64,000 nt of DNA, from contig CP073216.1 of assembly GCA_020342235.1 (NCBI GenBank), positions 1,178,001 through 1,242,000 of the forward strand. The letters are read 5' to 3'. This stretch comes from Saccharomycopsis phalli. Lineage: Eukaryota; Ascomycota; Saccharomycetes; Ascoideales; Saccharomycopsidaceae. Each line of letters begins with the position of its first letter. The stretch's first letter is position 1. A model generated the notes under the pieces. The model was not told where the DNA came from and did no database searches. It saw only the letters and a program-made list of their open reading frames with translations. Position numbers and translations under genes: made by a program. Below, piece after piece: positions 1 to 10,997 of this stretch.

Positions 1-3000
1 CTGAGTTGTACCGGATGTATTACTGGTAAAACTGTTGACTCTGCTCCTAAAGAACGGACCACCAATCCTTCTCAGCCACTTGAGTTAGTCCATGTGGATC
101 TTTGTGGGCCATTTAACTACGGATCCTACGATGCATCTCGGTATTTCTTGACTATTGTTGACGGCTATACAAAATGGACCACTGTTGTTTGCCTCAATAA
201 GAAATCTGGATGCACTCAAGGTATCATTAATTTTATTAATACCTCTGAAACAATGTTCCGCAGCAAGGGCTTGACCTACTGCGTTGGTACTCTCCGTACA
301 GATAATGGAGGTGAGTTTGTGAGTGAAGAATTGACTAACTTCCTCACCAAGCGTGGCATCTCTCACGAAACCACGGTTCCCCATCATTCGTATCAAAATG
401 GCGTTGCCGAACGAATGAACCGTACACTTCAAGATAAAGCCCGCGCTCTTATGCTTCATACCAATGTTCCAGCTCAACTTTGGCCTGAAGCAATCAATAC
501 TGCTGTTTTTTTGGCTAATTGTACGCCATCACGCTCTATTGATTTTGATGTCCCATACAAACGATGGTATGGTCGCTCTTTCAACTACAAATTTCTCCGA
601 GAATTTGGATGTGTTGCTTATGCTATTATTCCTAAGGCCCTCCGTCAAGGAAAGCTCGATGCTAAAGCCTCTCCTTGTGTCATGATTGGCTATGAATTGC
701 AACGAAAAGCATATCGACTCTATGACCCCAGAACAAATAAGGTTATTTGCGCTGCTCAAGCAATTTTTGAGGAGGATAAATTCTTTTATCCAACTGTGTC
801 TCTGGCGCTGACTAGCACAATCAATCCTCCTCAAATTTCTGGGGTTGGCAATCCAAAGATTGGAGGGATTCATTCTCTACCTATGAATTCTCAGCCAGCT
901 ATTTCTATGACTAGAGATGAATTGATAGTTGAATCCGAGCTTGACCCTCTGGACACCTCGTTGATAGTGGACGATAATGATACAGTATCTAAATCAGATG
1001 CATACGGTAATGCGTCTGAGTTGGCTGAAGATACTGGATTTGAGCTTGGTTACTTAAGGGATCATAATACTGCCTTAATTCGCACTGCTGCTCGCGAAAT
1101 TGGAAATGAATTAGTCGTTTCTGGTTCATCCAAGTCAAATGAACTAATCATCGCTGACGCTTCAGAGGCTGAAATTGACCTGACCTCTACTATTGATCTG
1201 ATTGATGTGAGTAATCCTAATGGTTCTAATAAGAATCATCTTGTCCTTGATGATCCTCAACCAAGTCGTGAAGCCATCACGTACCCTGGATTTCTGCACA
1301 CACCAGATGAGCCTGAGTCTCATGCGGATGAGATCAGTGACTCAGAGATACTCGACCCCAGACGGTTGGAATATATCCCTGGAACTACTGACCTGGTTGC
1401 AGGTAGTACTTCGGGATCACCCCAACTTCAGGTTGTGAAATATGTATCACAATCTACTTCTGCGGAGTCTGATGCTTCACTGTCGCTGGACAATCATGTT
1501 GCCCAACAAACATCACTGTCTCGTCCTGCTACTCCTCAAGCACAAGAAGTTCCTTACACCAATCCCATTGATTATAAGAACTCCAGTTCATCTCACAATC
1601 TCTTCAAGTATGATCGGTCTCCGTCAGACAAGCGGCCTATCCCATATCCAAGGGTTAAGCGCTATGATCCCAACTATAACCCGTTTTGTGGTGATATACC
1701 TCCGACTACTTTTGATAATCTTCCAAAGACACCTCAAAATGAGATTATCTATAAGTACTACGGAAAGCTGAAGATTTCACATACTAAAATCCCGGATTCT
1801 GATCTCAGATATCTGGAAGGTGTATCTACTTCAGCTGGTCCTCCTCCTCCGCCTCCGCCTCCACCTTCTGCTTTGCCGCAAAAGCGTCTTATCCGTCACA
1901 AAGGCTCCCAACCTAAGCCACTTTTTCCTGGTCCGCTTAGTTCTGATGAACATGATCCTACTACCCACCGTTCGTCTTCAGGGAGGGATAAGAAGCCTCG
2001 TGTCTCTGATATTGTCACAAATGGTTCTTCTAATGATGGTGTCCTGACATCTGTTAAGACGCCACTCTCAGATGACACGGATGAATCCGAAATGAATACG
2101 AATGGTGTGAATTATCCTGCTACTTGTCTTTTGGCTGCTAAGCATTCCCTTGAGAATGTACCTATGACATTTGATCAAGCTGTTACTTCTGATGATGCTT
2201 ACTTATGGAAAGATGCTATTCAAAAGGAAATGGAAGCCCACTATGAGAATCAGACTTTTCTGTTAGTTCCACCTAAGCAGGGTCGTCGACCTATCACTTG
2301 CCGTTGGGTTTTTACAATTAAGAGTGATGGTCAACACAAGGCACGACTTGTGGCTAGAGGTTTTACTCAGATTAAAGGACTTGATTATGTGGAGACTTTT
2401 GCACCTGTCATTAGGTATGCTTCTATTCGAATCATGTTGTCCATTGCTGCAAGATATAGACTTACTATTCATCAGATGGATGTGAAAACGGCTTTTCTCA
2501 ATGGTGATTTAAGGGAAGACCTTTACATGATTCAACCTGAAGGTTTTGTGGTCAAAGGAAAAGAAGATCATGTTCTTAAGCTTAATAAGTCGATTTATGG
2601 TTTGAAGCAAGCTCCAATGGTTTGGAATGACAAAATCAATGAAGTGTTACATGTGATTGGTTTTAAGCAAAACTCTGCGGAGTATTGTTTGTATTCTAAG
2701 AAAAATGGGAATTTGTTTATTATGGTCGCACTTTATGTCGACGATCTTCTCATTGCTGGAAATGATCAGACTGAAATTGATAAGGTTAAAGCTCAATTGA
2801 TGCTGCACTTTAAGATGAAAGACCTAGGAGTTGCTAGCAAGTTTCTTGGAATGAACATTAGTCAAGATAAGGCCTCAATACTGCTTTCTCTTCATGATTA
2901 TGTTCACCTGATGCTAAAGGAGTATCAGATGGTAGATTGCAATCCTATCTACACACCAGCGGATCCTAATCAGGATCTAACTATAACTGATGACTCAAAG

Positions 3001-3681
3001 GACTGGGATGCCACAATGTATCGATCCTTGGTTGGCAAATTACTTTTTGCCGTTAATACAGTCCGGTTTGATATTGCTTATATTGTTGGTGTGTTATCAA
3101 GATATTTACAATCTCCAAAGGAAAAGCATTGGGTTGCTGCAAAGCGTGTTCTTAGATATTTGAAGGCAACAGAGGATATGAAAATTGTTTATTCCAGAAA
3201 GGATTATGGGAATTATTTTTTGGGATATTGTGATGCTGACTGGGCTACTGATAAGACGGAAAGAAAGTCAACTACTGGTTTCATGTTTAGGTATAGCGGT
3301 GGTGCTATTACTTGGAGATCTAGAAAACAGTCGACTATTGCTTTGTCGACAGCAGAAGCCGAATACATGGCATTAACTGACGGTATTAAAGATGCTCTAT
3401 GGTTACAGCAGGTGTTTGCAGAACTTGGTATCCCCTTGGCAAAATTGATAGTTCATGATGACAATGTGAGCTGCGTTAATATTGCTAAAAACCCAGTGTC
3501 ACATGATCGAACTAAACATATTGATATCAAGCATCACTTTATCAGGCATCATGTGAAAAATGGCAACATTGAACTACGACACCTAACTACTGACAAGATG
3601 CTAGCTGATATGCTTACCAAGGGATTATCAAGAGAGCAATTTCAAAAACTTCGGATGCTGAGTGGTATGAGGAAATTTTAA
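1..3681 (+). CDS. Copia Pol polyprotein (integrase-RT-RNase H), family A, 5' partial
   Basis: The frame is open from base 1 and stops at 3681. The integrase core shows the DDE residues in VHVDLCGPF, LRTDNGGEF and NGVAERMNR. A long acidic, Ser/Pro-rich linker follows, with a run of nine prolines near 1840-1866. The reverse transcriptase begins at RWVFTIKSDG and carries the YVDD box (ALYVDDLLIAG). RNase H shows GYCDADWATD, STAEAEYMAL and RTKHIDIKHHF. The order integrase before RT is diagnostic of Ty1/copia. Gag and protease lie outside the window, but the related copy at 18591 shows them in the same frame as integrase, with no visible frameshift site. The product would act in cytoplasmic virus-like particles and the nucleus. 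Confidence 0.93.
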   Translation: MSCTGCITGKTVDSAPKERTTNPSQPLELVHVDLCGPFNYGSYDASRYFLTIVDGYTKWTTVVCLNKKSGCTQGIINFINTSETMFRSKGLTYCVGTLRTDNGGEFVSEELTNFLTKRGISHETTVPHHSYQNGVAERMNRTLQDKARALMLHTNVPAQLWPEAINTAVFLANCTPSRSIDFDVPYKRWYGRSFNYKFLREFGCVAYAIIPKALRQGKLDAKASPCVMIGYELQRKAYRLYDPRTNKVICAAQAIFEEDKFFYPTVSLALTSTINPPQISGVGNPKIGGIHSLPMNSQPAISMTRDELIVESELDPLDTSLIVDDNDTVSKSDAYGNASELAEDTGFELGYLRDHNTALIRTAAREIGNELVVSGSSKSNELIIADASEAEIDLTSTIDLIDVSNPNGSNKNHLVLDDPQPSREAITYPGFLHTPDEPESHADEISDSEILDPRRLEYIPGTTDLVAGSTSGSPQLQVVKYVSQSTSAESDASLSLDNHVAQQTSLSRPATPQAQEVPYTNPIDYKNSSSSHNLFKYDRSPSDKRPIPYPRVKRYDPNYNPFCGDIPPTTFDNLPKTPQNEIIYKYYGKLKISHTKIPDSDLRYLEGVSTSAGPPPPPPPPPSALPQKRLIRHKGSQPKPLFPGPLSSDEHDPTTHRSSSGRDKKPRVSDIVTNGSSNDGVLTSVKTPLSDDTDESEMNTNGVNYPATCLLAAKHSLENVPMTFDQAVTSDDAYLWKDAIQKEMEAHYENQTFLLVPPKQGRRPITCRWVFTIKSDGQHKARLVARGFTQIKGLDYVETFAPVIRYASIRIMLSIAARYRLTIHQMDVKTAFLNGDLREDLYMIQPEGFVVKGKEDHVLKLNKSIYGLKQAPMVWNDKINEVLHVIGFKQNSAEYCLYSKKNGNLFIMVALYVDDLLIAGNDQTEIDKVKAQLMLHFKMKDLGVASKFLGMNISQDKASILLSLHDYVHLMLKEYQMVDCNPIYTPADPNQDLTITDDSKDWDATMYRSLVGKLLFAVNTVRFDIAYIVGVLSRYLQSPKEKHWVAAKRVLRYLKATEDMKIVYSRKDYGNYFLGYCDADWATDKTERKSTTGFMFRYSGGAITWRSRKQSTIALSTAEAEYMALTDGIKDALWLQQVFAELGIPLAKLIVHDDNVSCVNIAKNPVSHDRTKHIDIKHHFIRHHVKNGNIELRHLTTDKMLADMLTKGLSREQFQKLRMLSGMRKF

Positions 3682-3692
3682 TTATGGGAGGG

Positions 3693-3949
3693 TGTTGTGA
3701 TGATTAAAATCCGAGACGGCATTAGCTAAACGGCATTAGCTAAATGGCATTAGCTAAACGGCATTACAATACGCCGTAGCTAAATGGCATTAGTTAAGCG
3801 GCATTACGACACGCCGTAGCTTATAAGAGGACTATAAATAAGAGGCAATGTGCCCACAATAAGTAAGTAGTTTACCTAAAAGATAAATAAGTTAATACAA
3901 ACAGTTTATCAAAGATGTCAGCTAAAGAAAGACTTTCCAAATTACAACA
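3693..3949 (+). repeat. LTR-A, 3' LTR of element A1
   Basis: 257 bp, beginning TGTTGTGATG and ending TTACAACA. The U3 part holds tandem copies of a 14-bp unit (GGCATTAGCTAAAC and variants), then a TATA-like ACTATAAATAAG. An ATG at 3915 opens twelve codons (MSAKERLSKLQQ) that run to the LTR end. In complete copies this frame continues into gag. Confidence 0.95.
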
Positions 3950-4196
3950 AGGAGTGGCTACGAAATTTCTTGGGATGAATATTAACCAAGATGGAGAGAA
4001 TATTAGGCTACTGTTAGATGACTATATTGAAGACATGTTATCTCAATTCCAAATGAAAGACGCAAATCCAGTGGCTATACCGGCTGCAACAAATCAAGAC
4101 CTTACAGATGATGATGATGAATCAAAGCCATGTAATGGTACAGAATATCGGTCTTTAGTTGGTAAATTGTTATTTGCAGCTAATACGGTTCGTTTT

Positions 4197-4452
4197 TGTT
4201 GTAATTTGGAAAGCCTTTCTTTAGCTGACATCTTTGATAAACTGTTTGTATTAACTTATTTATCTTATAGGTAAACTACTTACTTATTGTGGGCACATTG
4301 CCTCTTATTTATAGTCCTCTTATAAGCTACGGCGTGTCGTAATGCCGCTTAACTAATGCCATTTAGCTACGGCGTATTGTAATGCCGTTTAGCTAATGCC
4401 GTTTAACCAATGCCGATAGCTAATGCCGTCTCGGATTTTAATCATCACAACA
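4197..4452 (-). repeat. Solo LTR-A in element B
   Basis: 256-bp LTR-A in reverse, flanked by GTTTT at 4192-4196 and 4453-4457. The 5-bp target duplication and the absence of internal sequence make this a solo LTR, left when two LTRs of one element recombined. Confidence 0.95.
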
Positions 4453-5080
4453 GTTTTGATATCAGTTATATTGTTGGAATGTTATCCAGATATCTCAAGA
4501 CACCAAAAGAAATACATTGGACAGCAGCGAAAAGAGTTGTGAAATATTTAAAAGGAACCAAGAATCTGGGAATCACATATACCAGGAGTAACAATCCTGT
4601 TTTAAATGGTTTTTGTGATGCAGATTGGGGAAAGGATAAATCAAACAAAAGATCAACTACAGGGTACATGTTTAAATTTGGGGATGGTGCTATCACCTGG
4701 AAGTCGAGAAAACAATCAACGGTGGCTTTATCCACAACTGAAGCGGAATATATGGCACTTGGTGAAGGCATCAAAGAAATAATATGGTTAAAACTGTTAT
4801 TCAAAGGAATAGGTATTGACTTGAAGGGATTGGTCATTCATGAGGATAATGCAAGCTGTATTAGCCTCGCTAAGCATGCCGCCGTACATGGCCGGACGAA
4901 GCACATTGACATTAAACATCATTTTATCAGGGAATATATTGCTTCAGGAGAAGTAGTATTACAACATCTTGGAACCAAAGAAATGTTAGCCGACATGCTT
5001 ACCAAAGCCCTCCCAGAGATTCAATTTACACGACTAATTTATATGTGTGGAATGAGAAGTGTTTATTAGTTATGGGAGGG

Positions 5081-5306
5081 TGTTGATGAATACCATGTGA
5101 GGATAAGGTTTAACCAAACACTATTAGAGCTAACATTCCATAATAAGGTTCAACTGACAATGAGACAAGTATCCGGAATAGGAACAAACTGGTAAACAGA
5201 ATGTGAGTATAAATAGTATAGGATACGTATAGTTAGAATAACAAGAATTGACTTATTTACACCAAGTAAATATGGAAGCCGTACAAAGAGAAGCTAGATT
5301 ACAACA
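5081..5306 (+). repeat. LTR-B, 3' LTR of element B
   Basis: 226 bp, TGTTGATGAA to GATTACAACA, directly after the purine tract GGGAGGG. It holds a TATA-like stretch (GTATAAATAG) and an ATG at 5272 opening MEAVQREARLQ. This layout is the same as in LTR-A although the rest of the LTR is unrelated. Fragments of the same family lie at 30742-30816 and 39251-39298. Confidence 0.9.
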
Positions 5307-5449
5307 CATGATGATCTCACTTGGACGATAAGGTTAGGTTTACCCTACTTAAGAGAAGGATAAATAGAAAAGAGAACAACATGAACGGACTGGTATTCTG
5401 AGCTCATCTTACAACTTATATTTGTAGTTAACTTCATTGCCCTATAGGT
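5307..5449 (+). repeat. Fragment of gypsy-type LTR-L
   Basis: Matches, in the other orientation, the central part of the LTR at 45995-46287 (shared GATGATCTCACTTGGACGAT and CTGAGCTCATCTTACAACTT). It is bounded by LTR-B on the left and LTR-C on the right, so both ends are missing. Confidence 0.75.
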
Positions 5450-6053
5450 TGACGTCATACGAAGTATGATACAAGAAGATGGTCACGTGATAAGCGGAAT
5501 AAGCAACATGGGAAGCATAGGCGCCGATCTATGATGATACGCAATATGACTCCGCCACCTCACAGTGGACACGTATATGTGAGAGATGTTGTGATGATTA
5601 AAATTCGAGACGGCATTAGCTACCGGCATTGGTTAAACGGCATTAGCTAAACGGCATTAGCTAAACGGCATTACAATACTCCGTAGCTAAATGGCATTAG
5701 TTAAGCGGCATTACGACACGCCGTAGCTAATAAGAGGACTATAAATAAGAGGCAATGTGCCCACAATAAGTAAGTAGTTTACCAATAAGATAAATAAGTT
5801 AATACAAACAGTTTATCAAAGATGTCAGCTAAAGAAAGACTTTCCAAATTACAACAAGAGATGCAGGTATAAAAGATATTAGTTTAGACCTGAAGATTTT
5901 TAGTTCAAAATAAATATAGTATACGTTTGTAAGATAGCCCGGCACTATCAATAATACCTCGTATCCTACTGAGCTCACTACTACTACTTATTATTTATTT
6001 ATTACTATTAGTGCAAGGTCCCCATCAGAGAAGAGACAACACTAAGTACGTCA
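5450..6053 (+). repeat. LTR-C, 5' LTR of element C, with an inserted LTR-A
   Basis: Starts with the palindrome TGACGTCA and ends TAAGTACGTCA. Without the solo LTR-A at 5587-5856 it is about 329 bp, agreeing with the 332-bp copy at 46849-47180. It has a TATA-like GGTATAAAAG and a purine/TTA-rich 3' part. Confidence 0.9.
5587..5856 (+). repeat. Solo LTR-A in LTR-C
   Basis: 270 bp, flanked by AGAGA at 5582-5586 and 5857-5861. Uninterrupted LTR-C copies (30817-31083 and 46849-47180) show the empty site, confirming the insertion. Confidence 0.95.
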
Positions 6054-6093
6054 GATTAGAAGTCAGAAAACAATTCAAAAACTATTTAACAGG

Positions 6094-9000
6094 ATGTCAT
6101 CATCGGAAGACAAACAAATGAAAGGGAACTCCGAAGTCGATGACTTGAAAAAATTAATTGAAAACTTGCGTTTAGATGCTAAGCAACGTGAAAAAGAATA
6201 TGAAGAAAGAGAAAAACGACATGAAGAAAGAGAAACAATGTTCAACAACATCTTGATGAGAATGGAAATGTCAAAGGCGGTAGCAGAACCTGCATCGACA
6301 ATTGACGAAAATAAGAAAAACGCGAGAAAAGAAGCTGAAGAAATTTGCAGACCATACAATGAAGAATGGAAGAGCTTACCTACTATCGATGATTTCAAGG
6401 GAAGAAACAAGTGGAGACATGCAATTGAGGAATTATGTGGTGAATCAATTTTTGGGGAACATATCAAGGAATTTTTGGAGGGCAAAACACCAGAAAAAGC
6501 AGGAAAAGCCTCCCACGAAGGAAATGCGAGAGATGCCTGGTGGGAAACGATCAACAGGCAAATCACCCGAAATGTGCAAGTCCGAGCTGGAAAACTGATG
6601 CGACTTGATCAAATCTACCAGGAATTGCAATACGAGAGAAAATTTGATCTTGAAAGAGAATTTGAAAGGTATGTGGAAATTTTCGAAGAAGCGAGAAAGA
6701 AACGAGAGACAGCTGGGAACTTCCTTCTAGCGCGGGATATAGCAATATTATACCAGCGTGATTGTGATACAGTATATCAGGCTCTCAACAACACTCCCGC
6801 TGATGAATACATAACACTATTGGACGCAGTACGAAGATCACACAACAACCGAAAAATTGCGGGGAAAGAAATTCTGGACATCATTATGGAAGGAGGTTGC
6901 GTAGCTAAGGCTGATATCATAAGTAGGGTCAGAAATAATCCGTCATTTAACTTGTGGAACCCATTACAATTTGGAAAAAGATATGACAACAAACCAACGA
7001 AGCACGAGGTATATGCAAATCATGTCAAAACTGAGGGACAAACAAAACTGGATTCGAATAATATAGTACTTGATACAGGTGCAACTGCATCGGTGGTAGA
7101 CAAGAAATTTTTTAATACACAAGATGCGTATGAGAGTAGAGCAACCCAGATGGTTACCTTACATCTACCTTTCGGCAAACCAAACATCCAAAAACGGGCT
7201 GAAATAGGGAATTTTCGACTCTTTCCAAACACCAGATATCAGATTCAGATTGGGACACTCGGTTTTGACAACATCCACCAGAACTTACTCGCGATTAACG
7301 ATATAACTCAGAACGGAAACGTGGTAATTTTTGACGACGACAACACTTTCTTATACCATAAGGACACGGGCGACATAATCAAGATCGGAGTTAAAAGACA
7401 GGACGGTTTAAGATATCTACTTCCATCGGTGTTCTCAGCATCCCCTGCTATAATGCAGAGCAAAAACAAGGGACAAGTGGCAACAACTATTGAGGAAGCA
7501 GGAGAACGGGTGATTGAAATGAATTTATTTAATGTGATCAGGAACTACAAGACAATTCCACATTTTAGAGGCAAGACACTTTTTGATTATCACCTAATTA
7601 CTAACCATATGAGCTATGAGAGTTTAATCCAAAGATTGAAAATTATGAAAGTTGAGGTAAAGTATAACGAGGAGGACAAAAAACAAGTTATGGGGTGTCC
7701 AATTTGTACAATGTGTGGCGCTACGGAGGTGTCTCACCAGGGCAAGCGAATTCCGGCACCAACACCGTTATATAGATTGCATACTGACACATTAGGACCT
7801 TTTAGAGATCGAAACGGGGAAGAAGTCTATATGACATCATTGGTTGACGAATACTCGGGCTATTGTTGGCCGACTATTACGACTGGGAAATCTGTAAAAG
7901 CAGCGTATAAAGCGACTTTGACGGGTGTGAGAAAGGAATTCCCAACAAATCATATCAGGAGCCTCGGATGTGACAATGCACCAGAATTTCCATCAGAGGC
8001 GGAATTAAAGGAATTGGGAATCACAAAGCATGCTACTCCAGCTTATCAACCATACAAGAACGGCCTTGCAGAGAACTACAACAGGAAAATTTTAAAACAA
8101 ATCTACAAGATCACGGCCAATTTTGACGCGATGAAGATCTCAATTTTTTTGAAAGATATTATTCGGTACGCGATTGACTTGGTAAACCAAACACCAGTTC
8201 GTCGAAACAATTGGAAGTCACCAGCAGAAATGATGTACCCTTACGATGCGACACACCACATGCTACCATTCGGAATTGATGTTATCGTCAGAGTTAACAA
8301 TCCACAACAGCAAAAAATCCTAGGTATCCCACAGCACAAGTATACCAGCAACACAACTACTGGTTTCATCACAGGAATGGACATTGGAGGAAACTGTTTC
8401 AGAGTATTAACCAGCAGCGGAAAAGAATTTATCACAAGCCATATATCAGCATTGTCATCTTACAACAACATAAAACAGTACTGCCATGAACACCGAGATC
8501 AACAATCAGAGACAAACATTGAGTACTTTCGCAACGCTTTTGAAAAAATTTATACTGAACAATCAGAAACGGAAGATGAATTAATGAGAACACAACACGA
8601 AAATGAATCTGAAGGAACCATTAAGGAAACGGCGGCACAGAGCAGAGGGGTAACTGGTGACACGACTGAGGAGATGATACTGGAAACGGAACTGGAAACG
8701 AGAATAACAACCGAACTGGATATGGAGGAAATTCAAATGTTGAAGCAGTTGGATATCGACAATTTGGAATACGGAAAGGCACAAGAAAATGTTATAGAGG
8801 GCAAGAGAAACCGAAACGTGATCAATTACGACGAAGAACCAACCAGCGACGAACAAACTAACTTGTCACTGGAGAAAGACGAGATTGACAGTGGACGCGA
8901 ATCCGAATACGATACATGCATGGAAGACGAAGAAACATGGGCGGACGAAGAATTCACGGACGACCAAGCGATTGAACAGGAAGAGGCAAGATTAATTGAG

Positions 9001-10022
9001 CAAGAAAAGGCAAAGGCGATTGAGAAAGAAAAGGCGAAGGCGGTTGAACAGGAAAAGGAAAGGGGTTAATTGAGCAAGAAAAAGCGATGGCGATTGAAAA
9101 GGAAAAGATTGAAACGCAAAGAAATCAAAAGAGAGAAAGGGCATCGTCGGATGACACGTCCACAGAAGAGATTTACAGGAAGATCATGAAAGCAGACCAT
9201 GAGAAACGGATCGCACGACTTCTCAAGGTAAAGAAGAACTACAGACACCCAATTTTGAGGAAGAAGAACCATGCGAGAATTAACAATATTGCGATAAGAG
9301 GAAGAAGATCAAACTACTACGACTGGCAAGACGCAAAACTACGGGAATTGGAAAAATTTAAGTCATTACAAGTAGCAGAGGTAGTGAAGCGACCATCTCA
9401 TCCAATCATTGACGCGATGTTCGTGTACTCACAGGACCCAACTAACATAAAAGGAGAAGAGTACAAGGCCAGATTGGTCGCACGAGGTGACAAGGCATTA
9501 CCACTAGTTGACTATAACCCAAATGAACGCGCGGTAGAAGTTATAAATCCAATGACACTACGAACGATATTGGCAGTTGCGAGCTACAACGGTATGGCAA
9601 TAACTCATTGCGACATCAAATCGGCATATTTGAATGCACCATTGGAAAACAATAAAGTTTATATCAGACCACCAAAGGAAGCGAAGGTACCAAAGGACAA
9701 GTGCTGGCTACTCAAGAAGGCAATGTATGGGTTACCACAAGCAGGATACTACTGGAACGAAGTATTAAAAAGAAACTTAAAGAAGATTGGAATGAAACAG
9801 ATTGATGGGCATGCAACAATATTCGTGAAAGGAAGACTAGGGAAACCAGACTGTGTTATATTAATAGCATATGTGGACGATTTATTATGCATTGGAAAAG
9901 AAGAACCGGCCGCCGCAATAATTGAGCAGTCACAACAGAAATTTCCACTCAAGAAGCTAGAAACAATGGATGGAAATGACCAGCAGCTAAAATTTCTAGG
10001 GATAAAGATTGCAAACAACGAA
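6094..10022 (+). pseudogene. Gag-Pol coding region of copia element C (broken fossil)
   Basis: Starts with ATG at 6094. A charged, coiled-coil-like N-terminal stretch (about residues 15-85) opens a Gag region without a CCHC knuckle. The protease motif is LDTGATASVVD. Integrase has an H-H-C-C finger ending CPICTMC and the DDE residues HTDTLGPF, CDNAPEF and NGLAENYNR. A Glu/Lys-rich repeat (EQEKAKAIEKEK type, about 8960-9110) separates integrase from RT. RT shows KARLVARGDK, CDIKSAYLNAP and AYVDDLLC. Gag and pol appear to have formed one frame. The copy is broken about once and lacks its 3' part. Confidence 0.85.
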
Positions 10023-10278
10023 TGTTGTGATGATTAAAATCCGAGACGGCATTAGCTATCGGCATTGGTTAAACGGCATTAGCTAAACGGCATTACAATA
10101 CGCCGTAGCTAAATGGCATTAGTTAAGCGGCATTACGACACGCCGTAGCTTATAAGAGGACTATAAATAAGAGGCAATGTGCCCACAATAAGTAAGTAGT
10201 TTACCTATAAGATAAATAAGTTAATACAAACAGCTTATCAAAGATGTCAGCTAAAGAAAGACTTTCCAAATTACAACA
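10023..10278 (+). repeat. LTR-A (5' LTR of a truncated copy)
   Basis: 256 bp, followed at once by the primer-binding-site-like GGTTATGATGCATCC and the gag start, as in the full copy at 18315. It cuts off element C at 10022. Confidence 0.93.
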
Positions 10279-10741
10279 GGTTATGATGCATCCTGCAAGC
10301 GTCCTGCAGTTCCCCTCTGAATTAACATTGACTGGTCCAGAGACTTATCATGTTTGGATGAAGGAACTCGAGGACTTTCTTTTTGGCTTCGGGGTCGGCT
10401 TACTTCAATACGCCGAAAATGGAACTCTGAGCATTGAACTGAACGATGTCTCGGACATTTCTTCTGCTTTCTTTATTGAACAATTGGATAGCGTGTTTGG
10501 TATTATTCTCAAGGCAAGCATTAGCCAAGAGATTCGCGGAATTATTCGCTCCACGCACTCACGTCTGACTGCTAGAAATCAATTTTTGTTTCTTCAAGAG
10601 AAGTATGGTACTCTTCCACTCCCAGTGGCTCTCACTAGCGCTGGGATTCTGGAAGAAGCTACTAGGCCCACTGAGTTTGTTGACATCAGGGCAATGCTTC
10701 AACGCAAAAATTTGTTGGTTAGACAGCAATTGACTAAGGAG

Positions 10742-10997
10742 TGTTGTAATTTGGAAAGTCTTTCTTTAGCTGACATCTTTGATAAACTGTTTGTATTAAC
10801 TTATTTATCTTATAGGTAAACTACTTACTTATTGTGGGCACATTGCCTCTTATTTATAGTCCTCTTATAAGCTACGGCGTGTCGTAATGCCGCTTAACTA
10901 ATGCCATTTAGCTACGGCGTATTGTAATGCCGTTTAGCTAATGCCGTTTAACCAATGCCGATAGCTAATGCCGTCTCGGATTTTAATCATCACAACA
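10742..10997 (-). repeat. LTR-A (3' LTR of a reverse copy)
   Basis: 256 bp in reverse, followed by the purine tract and the pol 3' end of a minus-strand A copy. It begins inside the gag of the preceding forward copy, just after AGGAG. Confidence 0.93.

Larger units (their letters stand above)
1..3949 (+). mobile_element. Ty1/copia element A1, 3' part (5' end outside window)
   Basis: The window opens inside the pol region of a Ty1/copia retrotransposon. The visible order is integrase, reverse transcriptase, RNase H, a purine-rich tract just before the LTR (about 3683-3692), then the 3' LTR. The part in view looks whole, and its reading frame is open from base 1. It is nearly identical to the copies at 18315-29421, 21616-27132 and 10998-14398, so the family moved recently. 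It ends inside another copia element (B). Confidence 0.93.
3950..5306 (+). mobile_element. Ty1/copia element B, 3' part
   Basis: A second, clearly different copia element, about half alike in protein to family A. It shows the end of RT (KFLGMNI and YRSLVGKLLFAANTVRF), RNase H (GFCDADWGKD, STTEAEYMAL, RTKHIDIKHHF), a purine tract at about 5071-5080 and its own LTR at 5081-5306. Everything upstream is cut off by the 3' LTR of A1. A solo LTR-A (4197-4452) interrupts the RT region. The coding part is otherwise open and looks fairly young. Confidence 0.9.
5450..10022 (+). mobile_element. Ty1/copia element C, 3' end missing
   Basis: 5' LTR-C (5450-6053), then gag, protease, integrase and part of RT up to 10022, where LTR-A sequence begins. 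The end of RT, RNase H and the 3' LTR are absent. The element is broken: about one break in the coding part, plus the lost 3' end. Its LTR termini (TGACGT...ACGTCA) and protein are distinct from families A and B. No primer-binding site could be recognised after the LTR. Confidence 0.9.

Noticed and set aside
3915-4274. Frame starting in LTR-A and running into element B
   Set aside because: A chance fusion of the LTR-encoded start with the flank; no sign of a selected product.
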